From Flavobacteriales bacterium (lineage in GTDB: Bacteria > Bacteroidota > Bacteroidia > Flavobacteriales_F > PHOS-HE28), in contig JAEUSU010000008.1 of assembly GCA_016788635.1 (NCBI GenBank), forward strand, positions 372,001-436,000: 64,000 nucleotides of DNA, written 5' to 3'. Below the pieces are notes generated by a model. That model did no database searches. It was not told where the DNA came from and saw only the letters and a list, made by a program, of their open reading frames with translations. The translations under genes were made by a program, and so were the position numbers. Shown piece after piece: positions 18,201-26,409 of the stretch (positions are counted from its first letter, which is position 1; every line of letters starts with the position of its first letter).

Positions 18201-18755
18201 TTCGACGTGGCCTACGCGCCCTATGGTGGGATCTACAGCGATACACTGGCCGTTCGCGTAAGCACCGATTGCGGGGCCACCTGGTCACAGATGTACCTCA
18301 AAGGTGGTGCGCAGCTGTCCACCGCACCGGCCAACCAATCGCTGTTCACACCCACTGCCACCCAATGGCGAAGGGATAGCATCAGCCTGAGCGGTTTCGA
18401 TGGTGCCGATGAGGTGCTGGTGGCCTTTCAAAACCGCGGCCATTGGGGCAATGCCATCTACGTGGACAACATCAACCTGAGCGCGCCGGGTATCAGTTCC
18501 TTCGCCGATCGCCCCGCACAAGCGCTGGTGCTCTTCCCAAACCCGGCCAGCGAGGAGGTGTTCGTGCGTTGGGGCCACACATCGCAAGGGCCCGTTGATG
18601 TGATCTTGCTGGATGCCACCGGCCGAACGGTGCGCAGCCTTCGAGCTTCGGGAAACCAGGCACGCATGGACCTTGCAGGACTCTCCGCAGGGCTGTTCGT
18701 GGTGGAGGTGAAGGATGGAGAAAGCGTGTGGCGTACCGCATTGGTGAAGCACTGA
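15300..18755 (+). CDS. Large Asp-box beta-propeller protein with PKD domain, T9SS type A cargo
   Basis: 1151 residues from ATG 15300, which gives a clean signal peptide; the frame is open further upstream but without a plausible start. About eight Asp-box (BNR) motifs of the form S.DGG..W are visible (for example SVDQGQTW, SIDGGANW, STDGGDNW, TADGGATW, STDGGASW), as in sortilin/VPS10 and sialidase-type propellers. A PKD domain (about 800-890: VRFVDHSVAGPTATHEWSFPGG) and a MAM-like/choice-of-anchor beta domain follow. The last 75 residues (LFPNPASEEVFVRW ... SAGLFVVEV) are a T9SS sorting domain. Sialidase activity cannot be claimed, since no FRIP-type arginine motif was recognised. Probably a surface protein of unknown ligand. 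Confidence 0.85.
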   Translation: MRILSSLALLLMVHASQAQTHLKPLRTNEAPPSWFDLMVGEDPDVPVVVAAYEEWCRTHPSQKTVYTQYFKRWITSVQNKLGTDGRLEQWTAAEREQRTLEVMARRQERGGGGWTYAGPEIHYRADGSLQREADHANVYCHDRSATDPNILFAGTESGGLYKSVDQGQTWSHVSSQLIVGAVSAVRIHPADPDIVLMSAENELWRSIDGGANWAVIGQPSFVSLNISAWEFAFHPLDPQIILAACNLGMFRSTDGGDNWTEVLPNECMSIVHKPFEPDVWYTLHFEPTLNLCKFQRSLDQGATWTMYDQGWFSPPTGEQGLYAIEGGRLAVSEADPERIYALLVGYQQTGASITTNGYVGVWRSNDGGLNWYHPHGVVGAPYNTSHPNLMNFQGDDGTYTQIHYNTTICASQLDADKVLIGGLNLWQSNNGCLSYTAKAGYVGTVQGIHVDMQELRIYRTGPATEEVWLSNDGGIHRSTTFMDTHDILCKGIRAVNLWGYDQGWNEDIMVGGRYHNGNMAYYEGYPAGEFLALGGAESPTGYVNFSNERKVYHSDIGGRVLPTTLSGTPQSFGVGLWPNESYFVNNSSRIAFDQQYYNVAYMGRDNKLYRSENGGGSWSMLHTFGTNVSHRVLWFEQSYADPQVMVVQQVQGSVSRLWRTADGGATWTMLTLPLSQREIYFSLGGEDPQTLWLGFTNGSNGNKIYKSTDGGASWSNLTTAALNNERIWGVAAQFRTDGGVYLAMRNGGVYYRNNSMPDWDAWGNGLPVSTEPIRIAPFYKGEKVRLATWNLGVWERGLYEPSAIKAEFAAAFGLFFCPGDTVRFVDHSVAGPTATHEWSFPGGTPSTSTDPYPAVVYSAPGSYDITLTITQGGLTSTVTKTAFISDTPGGLPPVVEGFESGGFPEGWTFRSAAGTTSAWAITNTAGGFGQSANSMWFNNYDIDIQGGREDVWLKKTSFTGVTNGYVAFDVAYAPYGGIYSDTLAVRVSTDCGATWSQMYLKGGAQLSTAPANQSLFTPTATQWRRDSISLSGFDGADEVLVAFQNRGHWGNAIYVDNINLSAPGISSFADRPAQALVLFPNPASEEVFVRWGHTSQGPVDVILLDATGRTVRSLRASGNQARMDLAGLSAGLFVVEVKDGESVWRTALVKH

Positions 18756-18763
18756 CCACGTCA

Positions 18764-18794
18764 TTCGCAAATGGCAGCCACAGGGCTAGATTCG
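18764..18794 (+). promoter_or_regulatory. Putative promoter TTCG-N19-TAGATTCG before the OmpA gene
   Basis: TTCG at 18764-18767 and TAGATTCG at 18787-18794 are spaced by 19 nt, as expected for the -33/-7 pair, and end 18 nt before ATG 18813. Confidence 0.4.
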
Positions 18795-18812
18795 CACCCA
18801 AACCCCTCGCTC

Positions 18813-19709
18813 ATGACCCTCAGCACCCGCATCGCCGCCAGCTTGTGCATGCTGCTCCTTCTGGGCACATCCTGTGTTTCCAAGAAGAAGTACACCTCGC
18901 TTCAACTTTCCAACCAGACCCTGCTTGGCAAGCTGGATGAGTGCAACCGTGGACTGGATGCCTGCCGTGGGGAAAAGTCGGTGCTGGACGCACGCCTGGC
19001 GGAACTCGAGAACAAGAACCAGCACCTGAAGGACCAGGTGGCGCAACTGAACAACACAAATGCCCAGTTGCTGAACAGCGTGAACACCATGGCCACGCTC
19101 TCCAAGCAGGAAGCCACCAACCTCGAGAAGTCGCTCGAACAGATCCGTGAGCAGGACCTGCGCATCCGCACCTTGCAGGAAGCGCTGACCAAGAAGGACA
19201 GCGTGACGCTGGCCCTGGTGGTAAGCCTGAAGAGCTCCCTGGGGAACCTGAACGATACGGATGTGGTGGTGAACGTGGAGAAGAGCGTGGTGTTCATCGA
19301 GCTCAGCGACAAGATGCTCTTCCGCAGCGGAAGCACGGACCTATCGCCCCGGGCCCTGGAGGTGTTGAGCAAGGTGGCCACCGTACTGAACGACAAGCCC
19401 GATCAAGAGGTGTTGGTGGAAGGCCACACGGACAATGTGCCCATCAGGAGGGACTGCCTCAGGGACAATTGGGACCTGAGCACGGCGCGTGCCGTCACCA
19501 TTACGCGGGTGTTGCAGGATCAACTGAAGGTGGACCCTTCGCGCATCACGGCTGCCGGACGTAGCGAGTTCGTGCCCAAGGTGCCCAATGACACCGCCGA
19601 GGGCCGCAGCACCAACCGCCGCATCCGCATTGTGATCCTGCCAAAGCTCGATCAGTTCTATGGCATGATCGAGGACGGGTTGAAGAAGGCGAGCCTGCCG
19701 GGGCAGTGA
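18813..19709 (+). CDS. OmpA family lipoprotein with coiled coil
   Basis: 298 residues from ATG 18813 (an upstream ATG at 18771 adds 14 residues before the signal). The lipoprotein signal ends with lipobox LGTSC. Residues about 30-140 are a long coiled coil rich in Leu, Lys, Glu and Gln. The C-terminal OmpA domain has the peptidoglycan-binding features LVEGHTDNVPIR, NWDLSTARA and TNRRIRIVI. It probably tethers the outer membrane to peptidoglycan. The downstream beta-lactamase starts with a GTG that overlaps this stop (GTGA, 19706-19709), so the two are translationally coupled. Confidence 0.9.
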   Translation: MTLSTRIAASLCMLLLLGTSCVSKKKYTSLQLSNQTLLGKLDECNRGLDACRGEKSVLDARLAELENKNQHLKDQVAQLNNTNAQLLNSVNTMATLSKQEATNLEKSLEQIREQDLRIRTLQEALTKKDSVTLALVVSLKSSLGNLNDTDVVVNVEKSVVFIELSDKMLFRSGSTDLSPRALEVLSKVATVLNDKPDQEVLVEGHTDNVPIRRDCLRDNWDLSTARAVTITRVLQDQLKVDPSRITAAGRSEFVPKVPNDTAEGRSTNRRIRIVILPKLDQFYGMIEDGLKKASLPGQ

Positions 19710-20575
19710 AACTCGAATGCGCTTTGAGCGGGTATGGGCGGTTTCACACCGTGCATTTGCTGCATGGGGTGGTACTGTCCATTCTTGCCACGGCATGCAC
19801 GAGCACCGTGCCAGAGGAGCAGCGGACAACCAGCACCCATGAAGCCCGGCAGGACCTCTCGAGGATCTACGCCCAACACCAACTTTCAGGCTCCTTCATC
19901 CTGCATGATGCGGCGCGCGACCACTGGGTCTACATCGACAGCAGCCAGGCCGACGTGGCCACCCTGCCGGCCAGCACCTTCAAGATCTTCGGCAGCCTGT
20001 TCGCGTTGGAGACGGGTGCCGTGCCCGATGCGGAGCATGTGATCGTGTGGGACGGCAACGACTATGGCCGTCCCGTGGCCAACCGCGACCAGGACCTGCG
20101 GAGCGCCTACGATGCCAGCGTCTACTGGTACTACCGCGAGGTTGTTCGGCGCGCCGGGCCGGAGGTGTTCAAACGCTGGCTGGATACGGTGCATTACGGC
20201 AATGCGGATACAAGCGGTGGATATGATCGGTGCTGGGTGAGGGGTGGGCTGCGGATCACCCCGCGTGAGCAGATCCGCTTTCTGGAGCAGGTGCACCGCG
20301 AGGAGCTGCCCTTCAGCCCGCGCACCTATGCCATCGTGAAGGACATCATGGTGCGTGAGGATACACTCAGCCATGTGATGCGTGCGAAGACCGGCTGGGC
20401 CGCAGGCGATCAGGGTAGCATCGGTTGGTATGTGGGCTGGGTGGAAGCGCCGCATGGAGGACCCTGGTTCTTCGCCAACCGCGTTCTCACCAGCGATACC
20501 ACCCACGCCACTTTCGCAGAGGCGCGCATCGCCATAGCCAAGGAGGTGCTACGCGAACTGGGGGTCTGGCCTTAG
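19706..20575 (+). CDS. Class D (OXA-type) beta-lactamase, probable lipoprotein
   Basis: 289 residues, starting at a GTG that overlaps the ompA-type stop. The N-terminus has a signal with a possible lipobox LATAC. Class D motifs are STFK (Ser90, Lys93) in PASTFKIFGSLFALETG, YGN (Tyr164) in HYGNAD, and KTGW (Lys228). The usual S-x-V motif reads S138-V-Y, so the conserved Val is replaced by Tyr. Ser90 would be acylated by penicillins, with carboxylated Lys93 as the base. Coupling to an OmpA lipoprotein rather than to a mobile element suggests a chromosomal, long-resident gene. Hydrolysis is predicted but the altered motif leaves the spectrum uncertain. Confidence 0.88.
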   Translation: MKLECALSGYGRFHTVHLLHGVVLSILATACTSTVPEEQRTTSTHEARQDLSRIYAQHQLSGSFILHDAARDHWVYIDSSQADVATLPASTFKIFGSLFALETGAVPDAEHVIVWDGNDYGRPVANRDQDLRSAYDASVYWYYREVVRRAGPEVFKRWLDTVHYGNADTSGGYDRCWVRGGLRITPREQIRFLEQVHREELPFSPRTYAIVKDIMVREDTLSHVMRAKTGWAAGDQGSIGWYVGWVEAPHGGPWFFANRVLTSDTTHATFAEARIAIAKEVLRELGVWP

Positions 20576-20637
20576 AGAGGTGCAGGGATGGACTGTGCGG
20601 ACCGATCTGTAGGTTCGAGGAACCTAAAACATCTCCC

Positions 20638-21054
20638 ATGGACCTCAGCAATGTGAACTTCCTGGCCGTGCTGGTCGCCAGTGTAGGCGCCTTCTTTCTA
20701 GGTTTTGTCTGGTACAGCTTCCTTTTCGGCAAGCGCTGGATGAAGGAACTCGGCTTCACCGAGGAGGAGCTGAAGAAAGGCGCCAACATGGGCAGGATCT
20801 TCGGCAGTACCCTGCTGCTGACCTTTGTAATGGGCCTGGGCCTGGCCTTGCTCTGGCACACCGAGGACCCCGAGAAGCTCACGTGGAGCGTGGGCCTCCT
20901 GCATGGCCTTTTCATCGGCCTGTGTTTCGTGGCCACCAGTACGGGCATCAACTACCTGTATCAGCGGAAGTCATTTGCCCTCTGGGCCATTGATGCCGGC
21001 TACCAGGTGTGCTTTCTCGCCCTGCAGGGGGCCATCATTGGGGCGTGGCATTAG
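20638..21054 (+). CDS. DUF1761 family membrane protein
   Basis: 138 residues from ATG 20638; the open frame extends back into the beta-lactamase gene but those residues are not membrane-like. Four hydrophobic segments are visible, with the conserved FLGFVWYSFLFGKRWMKELG near the N-terminus and INYLYQRKSFALWAIDAGYQ near the end, typical of DUF1761. Function is unknown. It starts 62 nt after the beta-lactamase stop. A 6-bp inverted repeat in that gap (20611-20625) has no T-run. Confidence 0.8.
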   Translation: MDLSNVNFLAVLVASVGAFFLGFVWYSFLFGKRWMKELGFTEEELKKGANMGRIFGSTLLLTFVMGLGLALLWHTEDPEKLTWSVGLLHGLFIGLCFVATSTGINYLYQRKSFALWAIDAGYQVCFLALQGAIIGAWH

Positions 21055-21190
21055 GTGACAACCTCAACCGATGGGTCAATCCGCAAGTATGGATACCTGC
21101 GGCATGTTTTGGGGTGCTGAGGAGATGGGTGTTTGATGCCGGGCCAATGGGTTCTGCATGCTGCGGCCGCCTGCGCAGGAAGAGTTGACG

Positions 21191-21213
21191 GCCTCAAGCA
21201 TCAGGCCTTTTTC
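21191..21213 (+). terminator. Possible weak terminator downstream of the DUF1761 gene
   Basis: GGCCT, an 8-nt loop and AGGCC are followed directly by TTTTT. It lies about 140 nt after the DUF1761 stop. The rest of the 262-nt gap (21055-21316) shows no convincing gene. Confidence 0.4.
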
Positions 21214-21316
21214 GGCGAAGCAAGTTTCCCTTTCAGCGAAGGCGACCTGCCTTTCGTCTATTCAGCCGAACAAGGGTGCGGTGGCCGCGTAACCAGTCAC
21301 CAAAACCAACGAACTG

Positions 21317-21832
21317 ATGCAGCCCCGTAAGCCTGCCTTCCGAGTATCCTGCCTGACCGCCCTATTCGCGCTCTCCCTGTCGCCCTGTATGGCCGAGGGT
21401 CCACCCGCCGCGGACAACACCACCAAGACCGTGGTGCTCACCGCCTGGCTCCAGGTGGCCGACCACAGCTACGACCTCGCCACGGTCTCCATCGAAGTGA
21501 ATGGTGATGTTTGCTATCCGGGCATCTCGCGATCGGGCCGCGTGCAACTCAAACTTCCTGCGAACACACAGGCCACCCTTCGGTTCGAACATCCAGGCCA
21601 TCTGCCCAAGGTGGTGGTCGTGGATACGCACCATGCCCAGGACGGGAGTTTCGGCGAGCGCACGCGCTACATCCAATTCGCTGTAGTGTTGGAGGAGGAG
21701 CGCCATATGGCCGGCTTCACCTACGCCGGTCCACTGGGCAACATCGGCTTTGAACAGGGTGGGGGCTGTCTGGCGGTCGCCCACACCTACAAACTGACCC
21801 AGGCACGCCGGAACACGGCTGTGCAGTTCTGA
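21317..21832 (+). CDS. Small secreted protein of unknown function
   Basis: 171 residues with a signal peptide (hydrophobic stretch SCLTALFALSLSP, cleavage near residue 26). The mature part looks like an all-beta domain: TAWLQVADHSYDLATVSIEVNG, then GRVQLKLPANTQATLRFEHPGHLPKVVVVDT. This resembles carboxypeptidase-regulatory-like beta sandwiches, but I do not recognise the family. It is followed by a strong hairpin and stands alone between DUF1761 and the convergent ftsK. Confidence 0.65.
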   Translation: MQPRKPAFRVSCLTALFALSLSPCMAEGPPAADNTTKTVVLTAWLQVADHSYDLATVSIEVNGDVCYPGISRSGRVQLKLPANTQATLRFEHPGHLPKVVVVDTHHAQDGSFGERTRYIQFAVVLEEERHMAGFTYAGPLGNIGFEQGGGCLAVAHTYKLTQARRNTAVQF

Positions 21833-21856
21833 GCCAAGCGATCAATATGCATATGC

Positions 21857-21887
21857 GCGAGGCTCCCGGTCATTCCGGGGGCCTCGC
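21857..21887. terminator. Strong hairpin between convergent genes
   Basis: A 13-bp stem with one G-T pair (21857-21869 with 21875-21887, loop tcatt) lies between the + gene ending at 21832 and ftsK ending at 21916 on the minus strand. There is no T-run on either side, so termination strength is uncertain. Confidence 0.5.
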
Positions 21888-21915
21888 CCGTTCAGAGTGA
21901 TCGGAATGCCAGTGG

Positions 21916-24495
21916 TCAGAACCCTCCCATCCCCGGTCCGGCCGGCACACCGCTGTTCAAATGCGCGTGCAACGCCGCCTCGTTCGCGATCATTACGCGG
22001 CGGGCCTTGGAACCTTCAAAGGGCCCGAGAATGCCAGCGCTCTCCAATTGGTCCACGATGCGACCTGCGCGGTTGTACCCCAACTTGAGCTTGCGTTGGA
22101 TGAGGGACGTGCTTCCTTGCTGCGTTTGAACCACCAGCCTCGCCGCCTCCTCGAACATGCTGTCGCGCTCACCATCATCCAGGTCGCTACCACCTTCTCC
22201 CTCCTCGGTGGGCACGTCGGGCAGGATCAAGGCCTCGGGGTAACCGCGCTGGCCTCCGATGAAAGCCGTGATCTCGTCCACCTCCGGTGTATCCACAAAG
22301 GCGCATTGGATGCGGATCAGGTCGTTGCCGGTGCTCAGGAGCATATCCCCACGGCCGATGAGCTGTTCGGCGCCACCGCTGTCAAGGATCGTACGACTGT
22401 CGATCTTGCTGGTGACACGGAAGGCGATGCGCGCCGGGAAGTTGGCCTTGATGGTGCCGGTGATGATGTTGACACTGGGGCGCTGCGTGGCGATGATGAG
22501 GTGGATGCCGATGGCGCGAGCCAGCTGGGCCAGGCGGGCGATGGGCGTTTCCACTTCGCGTCCGGCGGTCATGATCAGGTCCGCGAACTCATCCACCACC
22601 AGCACGATGTAGGGGAGGTAGCGGTGGCCGTTCTCCGGGTTCAGCCGGCGCTGGATGAACTTGGCGTTGTACTCCTTGATGTTCCGTACCTGGGCATCCT
22701 TGAGCAGTTCGTACCGCTCGTCCATCTCAATACACAGGCTGTTCAATGTGGCCACCACCTTCTTGGTGTCGGTGATGATGGCATCGCTATCACCAGGCAG
22801 TTTGGCCAGGAAGTGACGCTCGATCTTGTTGAAGAGGGTGAGTTCCACCTTCTTCGGATCAACGAGCACGAACTTGATCTGGCTGGGGTGCTTCTTATAG
22901 AGCAGGCTGACCAGGATCGCGTTCAAGCCTACCGACTTGCCCTGGCCCGTGGCGCCGGCCATCAACAGGTGCGGCATCTTGGCCAGGTCGGTCACGAAGG
23001 TCTCGTTGCTGATGGTCTTGCCCAGCACAATGGGCAGATCGGCCGTGCTGTGCTGGAACTTCTCACTGGCCACCACAGCGCGCATGCCCACCACCTGCGG
23101 CTTGCTGTTGGGCACTTCAATGCCTATGGTGCCTTTGCCTGGAATGGGTGCAATGATGCGGATGCCCAGCGCGGCCAGGCTCAAAGCGATGTCGTCCTCC
23201 AGGTTCTTGATCTTGCTGATGCGCACCCCCGCCTGCGGAATGATCTCGTAGAGTGTGACCGTGGGCCCGATCGTCGCTTTGATCTTGTCGATGCCGATGT
23301 TGTAGTGCCCGAGCGTCTCAACGATACGATCCTTGTTCATCTCCAACTCCTCCTTGGTCACGGTCACCTCGCCGGTGCCGTGGTCCACCAAAAGGTCCAA
23401 GGGAGGCAGTTCGTAGCTGCTCAGGTCCAGTTTGGGGTCATACTCGCCGAACTCACGCAGCTTTTCTTCGATCTGGTCCTCGGTGAGCAGCTTCTCCACC
23501 GGTGCGGACACCACGCTCATGCCGTTGAGGTCCGTCCCCAATTCCGCAAGGGGCGGAGTGATATCCATCCCGGAGGTCTCCAGTTCCAGTTCAGGACTTT
23601 CGTCTTCCACCTCCTCTTCCTCAGCCGTTTCTTCTTCCTCTTCTGATCCAGGCACCTGCTCTGTCACTGCCAAGTCAGTCTCCAGGTCCAAGGTGACCGC
23701 TGTAGGACCGGGGACATCCACCACTTGCGTTTCCCGATCCCGCGCTCGCACGCCTCCGCTCACATGGGTGAATCCATCGGCATCCACTTCAGGCTCGGCC
23801 GCAGGCTCTTCAACGGCCTTGCGTTCGAAGAGCGTTGCAAGCCCTGCGAAGGATGGGTTGAAGGTGGTCACCACGAAGCCACCGGCGGCGAACAGGATCA
23901 ACGCGGCCGCACCAAAGCCACCGACCAGGCCACGCAGGTGCTGGTCCACGAGGAAGCCGATGCCACCGCCCAGCCATTGCAGTTCGGAGTGACCATGGCT
24001 GATGAAGGCCAGGACGGAAGGCAGCCAGATCATGGCCATGGCGGACCATGCCAGTGTCCGCTGTACGGGCAGAAGCCAGGTGCCCAATAGGATGCGTACG
24101 CCGGTAAGGAAGGTCCAGCATACCACGGTAAAGGCACCAAGGCCGAACCAGACATGCATGAAGCGGTGGGCCAGCACCGCGCCGAACTTGCCCAGCCAGT
24201 TCTCCGCTCGGGTTTGCTTGCTGAGTATCTCGCCCCAGGAGCGCATCATCAGGTCCTGGTCCGTGCGCCAGGTGAAAAGGAAGGAGGTGAAGGCCACTAG
24301 CAGGAATATGGAGGCCAGCACCAGCCCAAGCCCCAACACCTTGTGAAAGCGATCATCGGCCAGAAGTCCACGCACACGGGCACCCCAGCTGTCCTGTGCG
24401 GGTTTACGCCGCGGAGCACGTTTGCTCTTGGGGGTAACCTCCTCGGTTTCCTCCTCGGCGGTTTCGCGGATGCGGTTCCTGCGTTCTGTGGACAC
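21916..24495 (-). CDS. ftsK: DNA translocase FtsK/SpoIIIE
   Basis: 859 residues, GTG start. Four to five membrane helices in the first 200 residues anchor it at the division septum. An acidic linker (about 265-325, many Glu) follows, then the alpha/beta motor domains. Walker A is GATGQGKS with Lys520; Walker B is IVLVVDEFADL; the RASTQRPS-type loop reads IIATQRPSVNIITG. The C-terminal 65 residues form the winged-helix gamma domain (RKLKLGYNRAGRIVDQLE), which reads polar DNA motifs. It pumps chromosome ends through the septum before dimer resolution. A TACTTTTG box lies 46 nt upstream. Confidence 0.95.
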   Translation of the reverse strand: MSTERRNRIRETAEEETEEVTPKSKRAPRRKPAQDSWGARVRGLLADDRFHKVLGLGLVLASIFLLVAFTSFLFTWRTDQDLMMRSWGEILSKQTRAENWLGKFGAVLAHRFMHVWFGLGAFTVVCWTFLTGVRILLGTWLLPVQRTLAWSAMAMIWLPSVLAFISHGHSELQWLGGGIGFLVDQHLRGLVGGFGAAALILFAAGGFVVTTFNPSFAGLATLFERKAVEEPAAEPEVDADGFTHVSGGVRARDRETQVVDVPGPTAVTLDLETDLAVTEQVPGSEEEEETAEEEEVEDESPELELETSGMDITPPLAELGTDLNGMSVVSAPVEKLLTEDQIEEKLREFGEYDPKLDLSSYELPPLDLLVDHGTGEVTVTKEELEMNKDRIVETLGHYNIGIDKIKATIGPTVTLYEIIPQAGVRISKIKNLEDDIALSLAALGIRIIAPIPGKGTIGIEVPNSKPQVVGMRAVVASEKFQHSTADLPIVLGKTISNETFVTDLAKMPHLLMAGATGQGKSVGLNAILVSLLYKKHPSQIKFVLVDPKKVELTLFNKIERHFLAKLPGDSDAIITDTKKVVATLNSLCIEMDERYELLKDAQVRNIKEYNAKFIQRRLNPENGHRYLPYIVLVVDEFADLIMTAGREVETPIARLAQLARAIGIHLIIATQRPSVNIITGTIKANFPARIAFRVTSKIDSRTILDSGGAEQLIGRGDMLLSTGNDLIRIQCAFVDTPEVDEITAFIGGQRGYPEALILPDVPTEEGEGGSDLDDGERDSMFEEAARLVVQTQQGSTSLIQRKLKLGYNRAGRIVDQLESAGILGPFEGSKARRVMIANEAALHAHLNSGVPAGPGMGGF

Positions 24496-24541
24496 GGGCT
24501 GGGAAATAGGGAATGGAGCCGATTGGCCCCAAGGTTCTGGT

Positions 24542-24549
24542 CAAAAGTA
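24542..24549 (-). promoter_or_regulatory. Exact TAnnTTTG -7 box upstream of ftsK
   Basis: Minus-strand TACTTTTG matches the consensus exactly and ends 46 nt before the GTG start at 24495. Confidence 0.4.
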
Positions 24550-24571
24550 CCCGGGTGGGAAAAGGCTAACG

Positions 24572-24587
24572 GGCGGACCAGCCCGCC
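24572..24587 (-). terminator. Weak hairpin after the lipoprotein gene
   Basis: On the minus strand GGCGG, a 6-nt loop and CCGCC are followed after 8 nt by TTTT. It lies between the stop of the lipoprotein gene (24622) and the ftsK -7 box. Confidence 0.35.
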
Positions 24588-24621
24588 TATTTTCAACACG
24601 CTTGCGGTGGAAACCCCCGCG

Positions 24622-25329
24622 TTACTGTGAGAACGCGGATAGGACCGAGGCCAGTTCGGCGCTGAGCTGCTCCACCCCTACGGGGGTATGGTCCGGCAAA
24701 GGACTGAAGCGTGAGCGCTCCACGGGCCCGGGCTTTACAGCCACCGCGTTCAGTCGCATGCGAATGCCGTTCTGCACCATCTCGTAGCGCAAGAGTACGC
24801 CCGGGATCTCACTATAGGGACCGAACCAGTTGGGCGAGCCCATTTGTATCTGATCCGTATAGTACAGCTCCACTTCCGGCAGTGCGATATCGTCGTAGAT
24901 CGCAACCGCTTTGCGGCAATGCATGCCCGAAATGGTGTCGAATTCGTTGGTCCACACCAAGGTCATGCGGTTGTCTTGCGGGGCCATATGCCGCACATCG
25001 CCTTCGCCCATGTGGGCCACGAGGCGTTTCCCCATGATGGCCAGGTGGTAATCCAACTTGCGCTCATCGTTGTCAGCGATCACCGTGGTCTTGAACAGGC
25101 CCATGCCAGCGCTCAGTTCGGCCACCTGTCGGTCCTTGTCGAAGTACAGGTACGTGCGTTCCGGCAACATGCCGCTCATGATGCCGTCCGGTTCAATGTC
25201 CGGAAAGCTCAAGGCGTACTCAATGACGCCTTCGGTGATGCGGCCGGCAAAAATGCCCTTGCCACAGCTGTTCAGGAGCATTGATGTCAGCAGAATGGAT
25301 AGGGCTATCGCCCTGATAGGCAGATGCAT
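24622..25329 (-). CDS. Lipoprotein of unknown function, DUF4412/GLPGLI-like
   Basis: 235 residues. The lipobox is LLNSC (Cys at residue 22). The mature part is beta-rich: EGVIEYALSFPDIEP, ERTYLYFDKDRQVAEL, DERKLDYHLAIMGKRLV, DTISGMHCRKAVAIYDD, PEVELYYTDQI. The order 'peptide conversion to a coloured/charged strand, then isgyxCrKA, then WYTxxI' recalls DUF4412 and GLPGLI proteins of Bacteroidota, which have no known role. It is monocistronic or leads into ftsK; the intervening -7 box favours separate transcription of ftsK. Confidence 0.65.
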   Translation of the reverse strand: MHLPIRAIALSILLTSMLLNSCGKGIFAGRITEGVIEYALSFPDIEPDGIMSGMLPERTYLYFDKDRQVAELSAGMGLFKTTVIADNDERKLDYHLAIMGKRLVAHMGEGDVRHMAPQDNRMTLVWTNEFDTISGMHCRKAVAIYDDIALPEVELYYTDQIQMGSPNWFGPYSEIPGVLLRYEMVQNGIRMRLNAVAVKPGPVERSRFSPLPDHTPVGVEQLSAELASVLSAFSQ

Positions 25330-25470
25330 GGAGCAGGTTCCGGATCTTGTCTACGCAGAGCAGCGGAACGGGTTGCGCCAACCATGCCGTGGCCATGGCT
25401 CCTGGCAGCTGGCTGCGGCCGAGGAAGACCGGCGAGTACCTTTGGCCGGTCATTCAACGCACCGCGACCC

Positions 25471-26409
25471 ATGGAAGTGAGATTGATCGAAGCGGCATCG
25501 GAGATAGGGGCCGGCAAGCGCGGGGCCAGCATGGGCATGGCAGCCCTTCGCGTAGCGGCTTGGAAGCTGGGTAGTGAATTGTTCGGGCACGCAGAAGAGA
25601 GCATCCTACGGGACGAGAACGACGTGCTCTACGAGGACGATCGCACACCGAACGCCCACCATATCGACGGCCTCATCCGCTTCGAGTCCGATTTGGCTTA
25701 TGAGGTGTACAAGTTCCTTAGGAACAATATGTTCCCTATTGTGATCGGAGGTGACCATTCGATCGCAATCGGCTCCGTATCTGGGACGCGTATGGCATAC
25801 CCGACAGAACGTCTGGGGGTGGTGTGGATCGATGCGCATGCCGACCTGCACAGCCCCTGGACCACTCCGAGCGGAAATGTGCATGGAATGCCTCTGGCCT
25901 TGCTGATGCACATTGAAAAGAAAGGCCGCAACCGTCCCCGTGTGTTCACGATGGACACATGGGACCACCTACGGAAGATCGGCATCAGTGGGCCGAAATT
26001 GGCACCAGTCGACCTGGTATTCATTGCCTTGCGCGATTACGAGCCGGAAGAACTCGCCATTATCGAGGAGCATCGCATCAAGGTGATCACCGTGAGTGAC
26101 TTGCGTAAGAAAGGCGCCTCGGGTGTGGTGGCTGAAACCTTGGCCTACCTCTCCGCCTGTGAGCGAGTCCATGTCAGTTTTGATGTGGACAGCCTGGACC
26201 CGAGCATCTCTGTCGGCACAGGCACCCCGGTGGCCGATGGGCTGCTGCTACCCGAGGCCAAGGACCTGTTGGCCGGCCTCTGTTCCGATCCGCGCACCGT
26301 CACCTTGGATGTGGTGGAGATCAATCCTGCCTTGGATACCAACAATGCCATGGCCGAAGCGGTCCTTTCCATACTGGAACCGCTGTTCCCCATTCTTCGT
26401 GCCCGGTGA
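25471..26409 (+). CDS. rocF: Arginase/agmatinase/formiminoglutamase family protein, probable arginase
   Basis: 312 residues from ATG 25471; the open frame begins earlier at 25324 but overlaps the divergent lipoprotein gene and is not family-like. Metal ligands of the binuclear manganese site are all present: His96 in GGDHS, Asp121/His123/Asp125 in DAHADLH, Asp238/Asp240 in SFDVDSLD. TPVADGLLLPEA and VEINPALD are typical of arginases. It would hydrolyse arginine to ornithine and urea in the cytoplasm. The next gene, ctlX, starts with a GTG overlapping this stop, so the two are translationally coupled. Arginase fits better than agmatinase on this context and motif set. Confidence 0.9.
   Translation: MEVRLIEAASEIGAGKRGASMGMAALRVAAWKLGSELFGHAEESILRDENDVLYEDDRTPNAHHIDGLIRFESDLAYEVYKFLRNNMFPIVIGGDHSIAIGSVSGTRMAYPTERLGVVWIDAHADLHSPWTTPSGNVHGMPLALLMHIEKKGRNRPRVFTMDTWDHLRKIGISGPKLAPVDLVFIALRDYEPEELAIIEEHRIKVITVSDLRKKGASGVVAETLAYLSACERVHVSFDVDSLDPSISVGTGTPVADGLLLPEAKDLLAGLCSDPRTVTLDVVEINPALDTNNAMAEAVLSILEPLFPILRAR

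Noticed and set aside
20611..20625. AGGTTC/GAACCT inverted repeat before the DUF1761 gene
   Set aside because: Only 6 bp with a 3-nt loop and no T-run; it may be chance and is not called as a terminator or operator.
21133..21330. 65-codon frame between DUF1761 and the small secreted protein
   Set aside because: It overlaps the next gene's start and the hairpin at 21191-21213, and shows no signal or domain.
21961..23646. 561-codon open frame opposite ftsK
   Set aside because: It has a His/Val/Gln-rich antisense composition and FtsK motifs are clear on the other strand.
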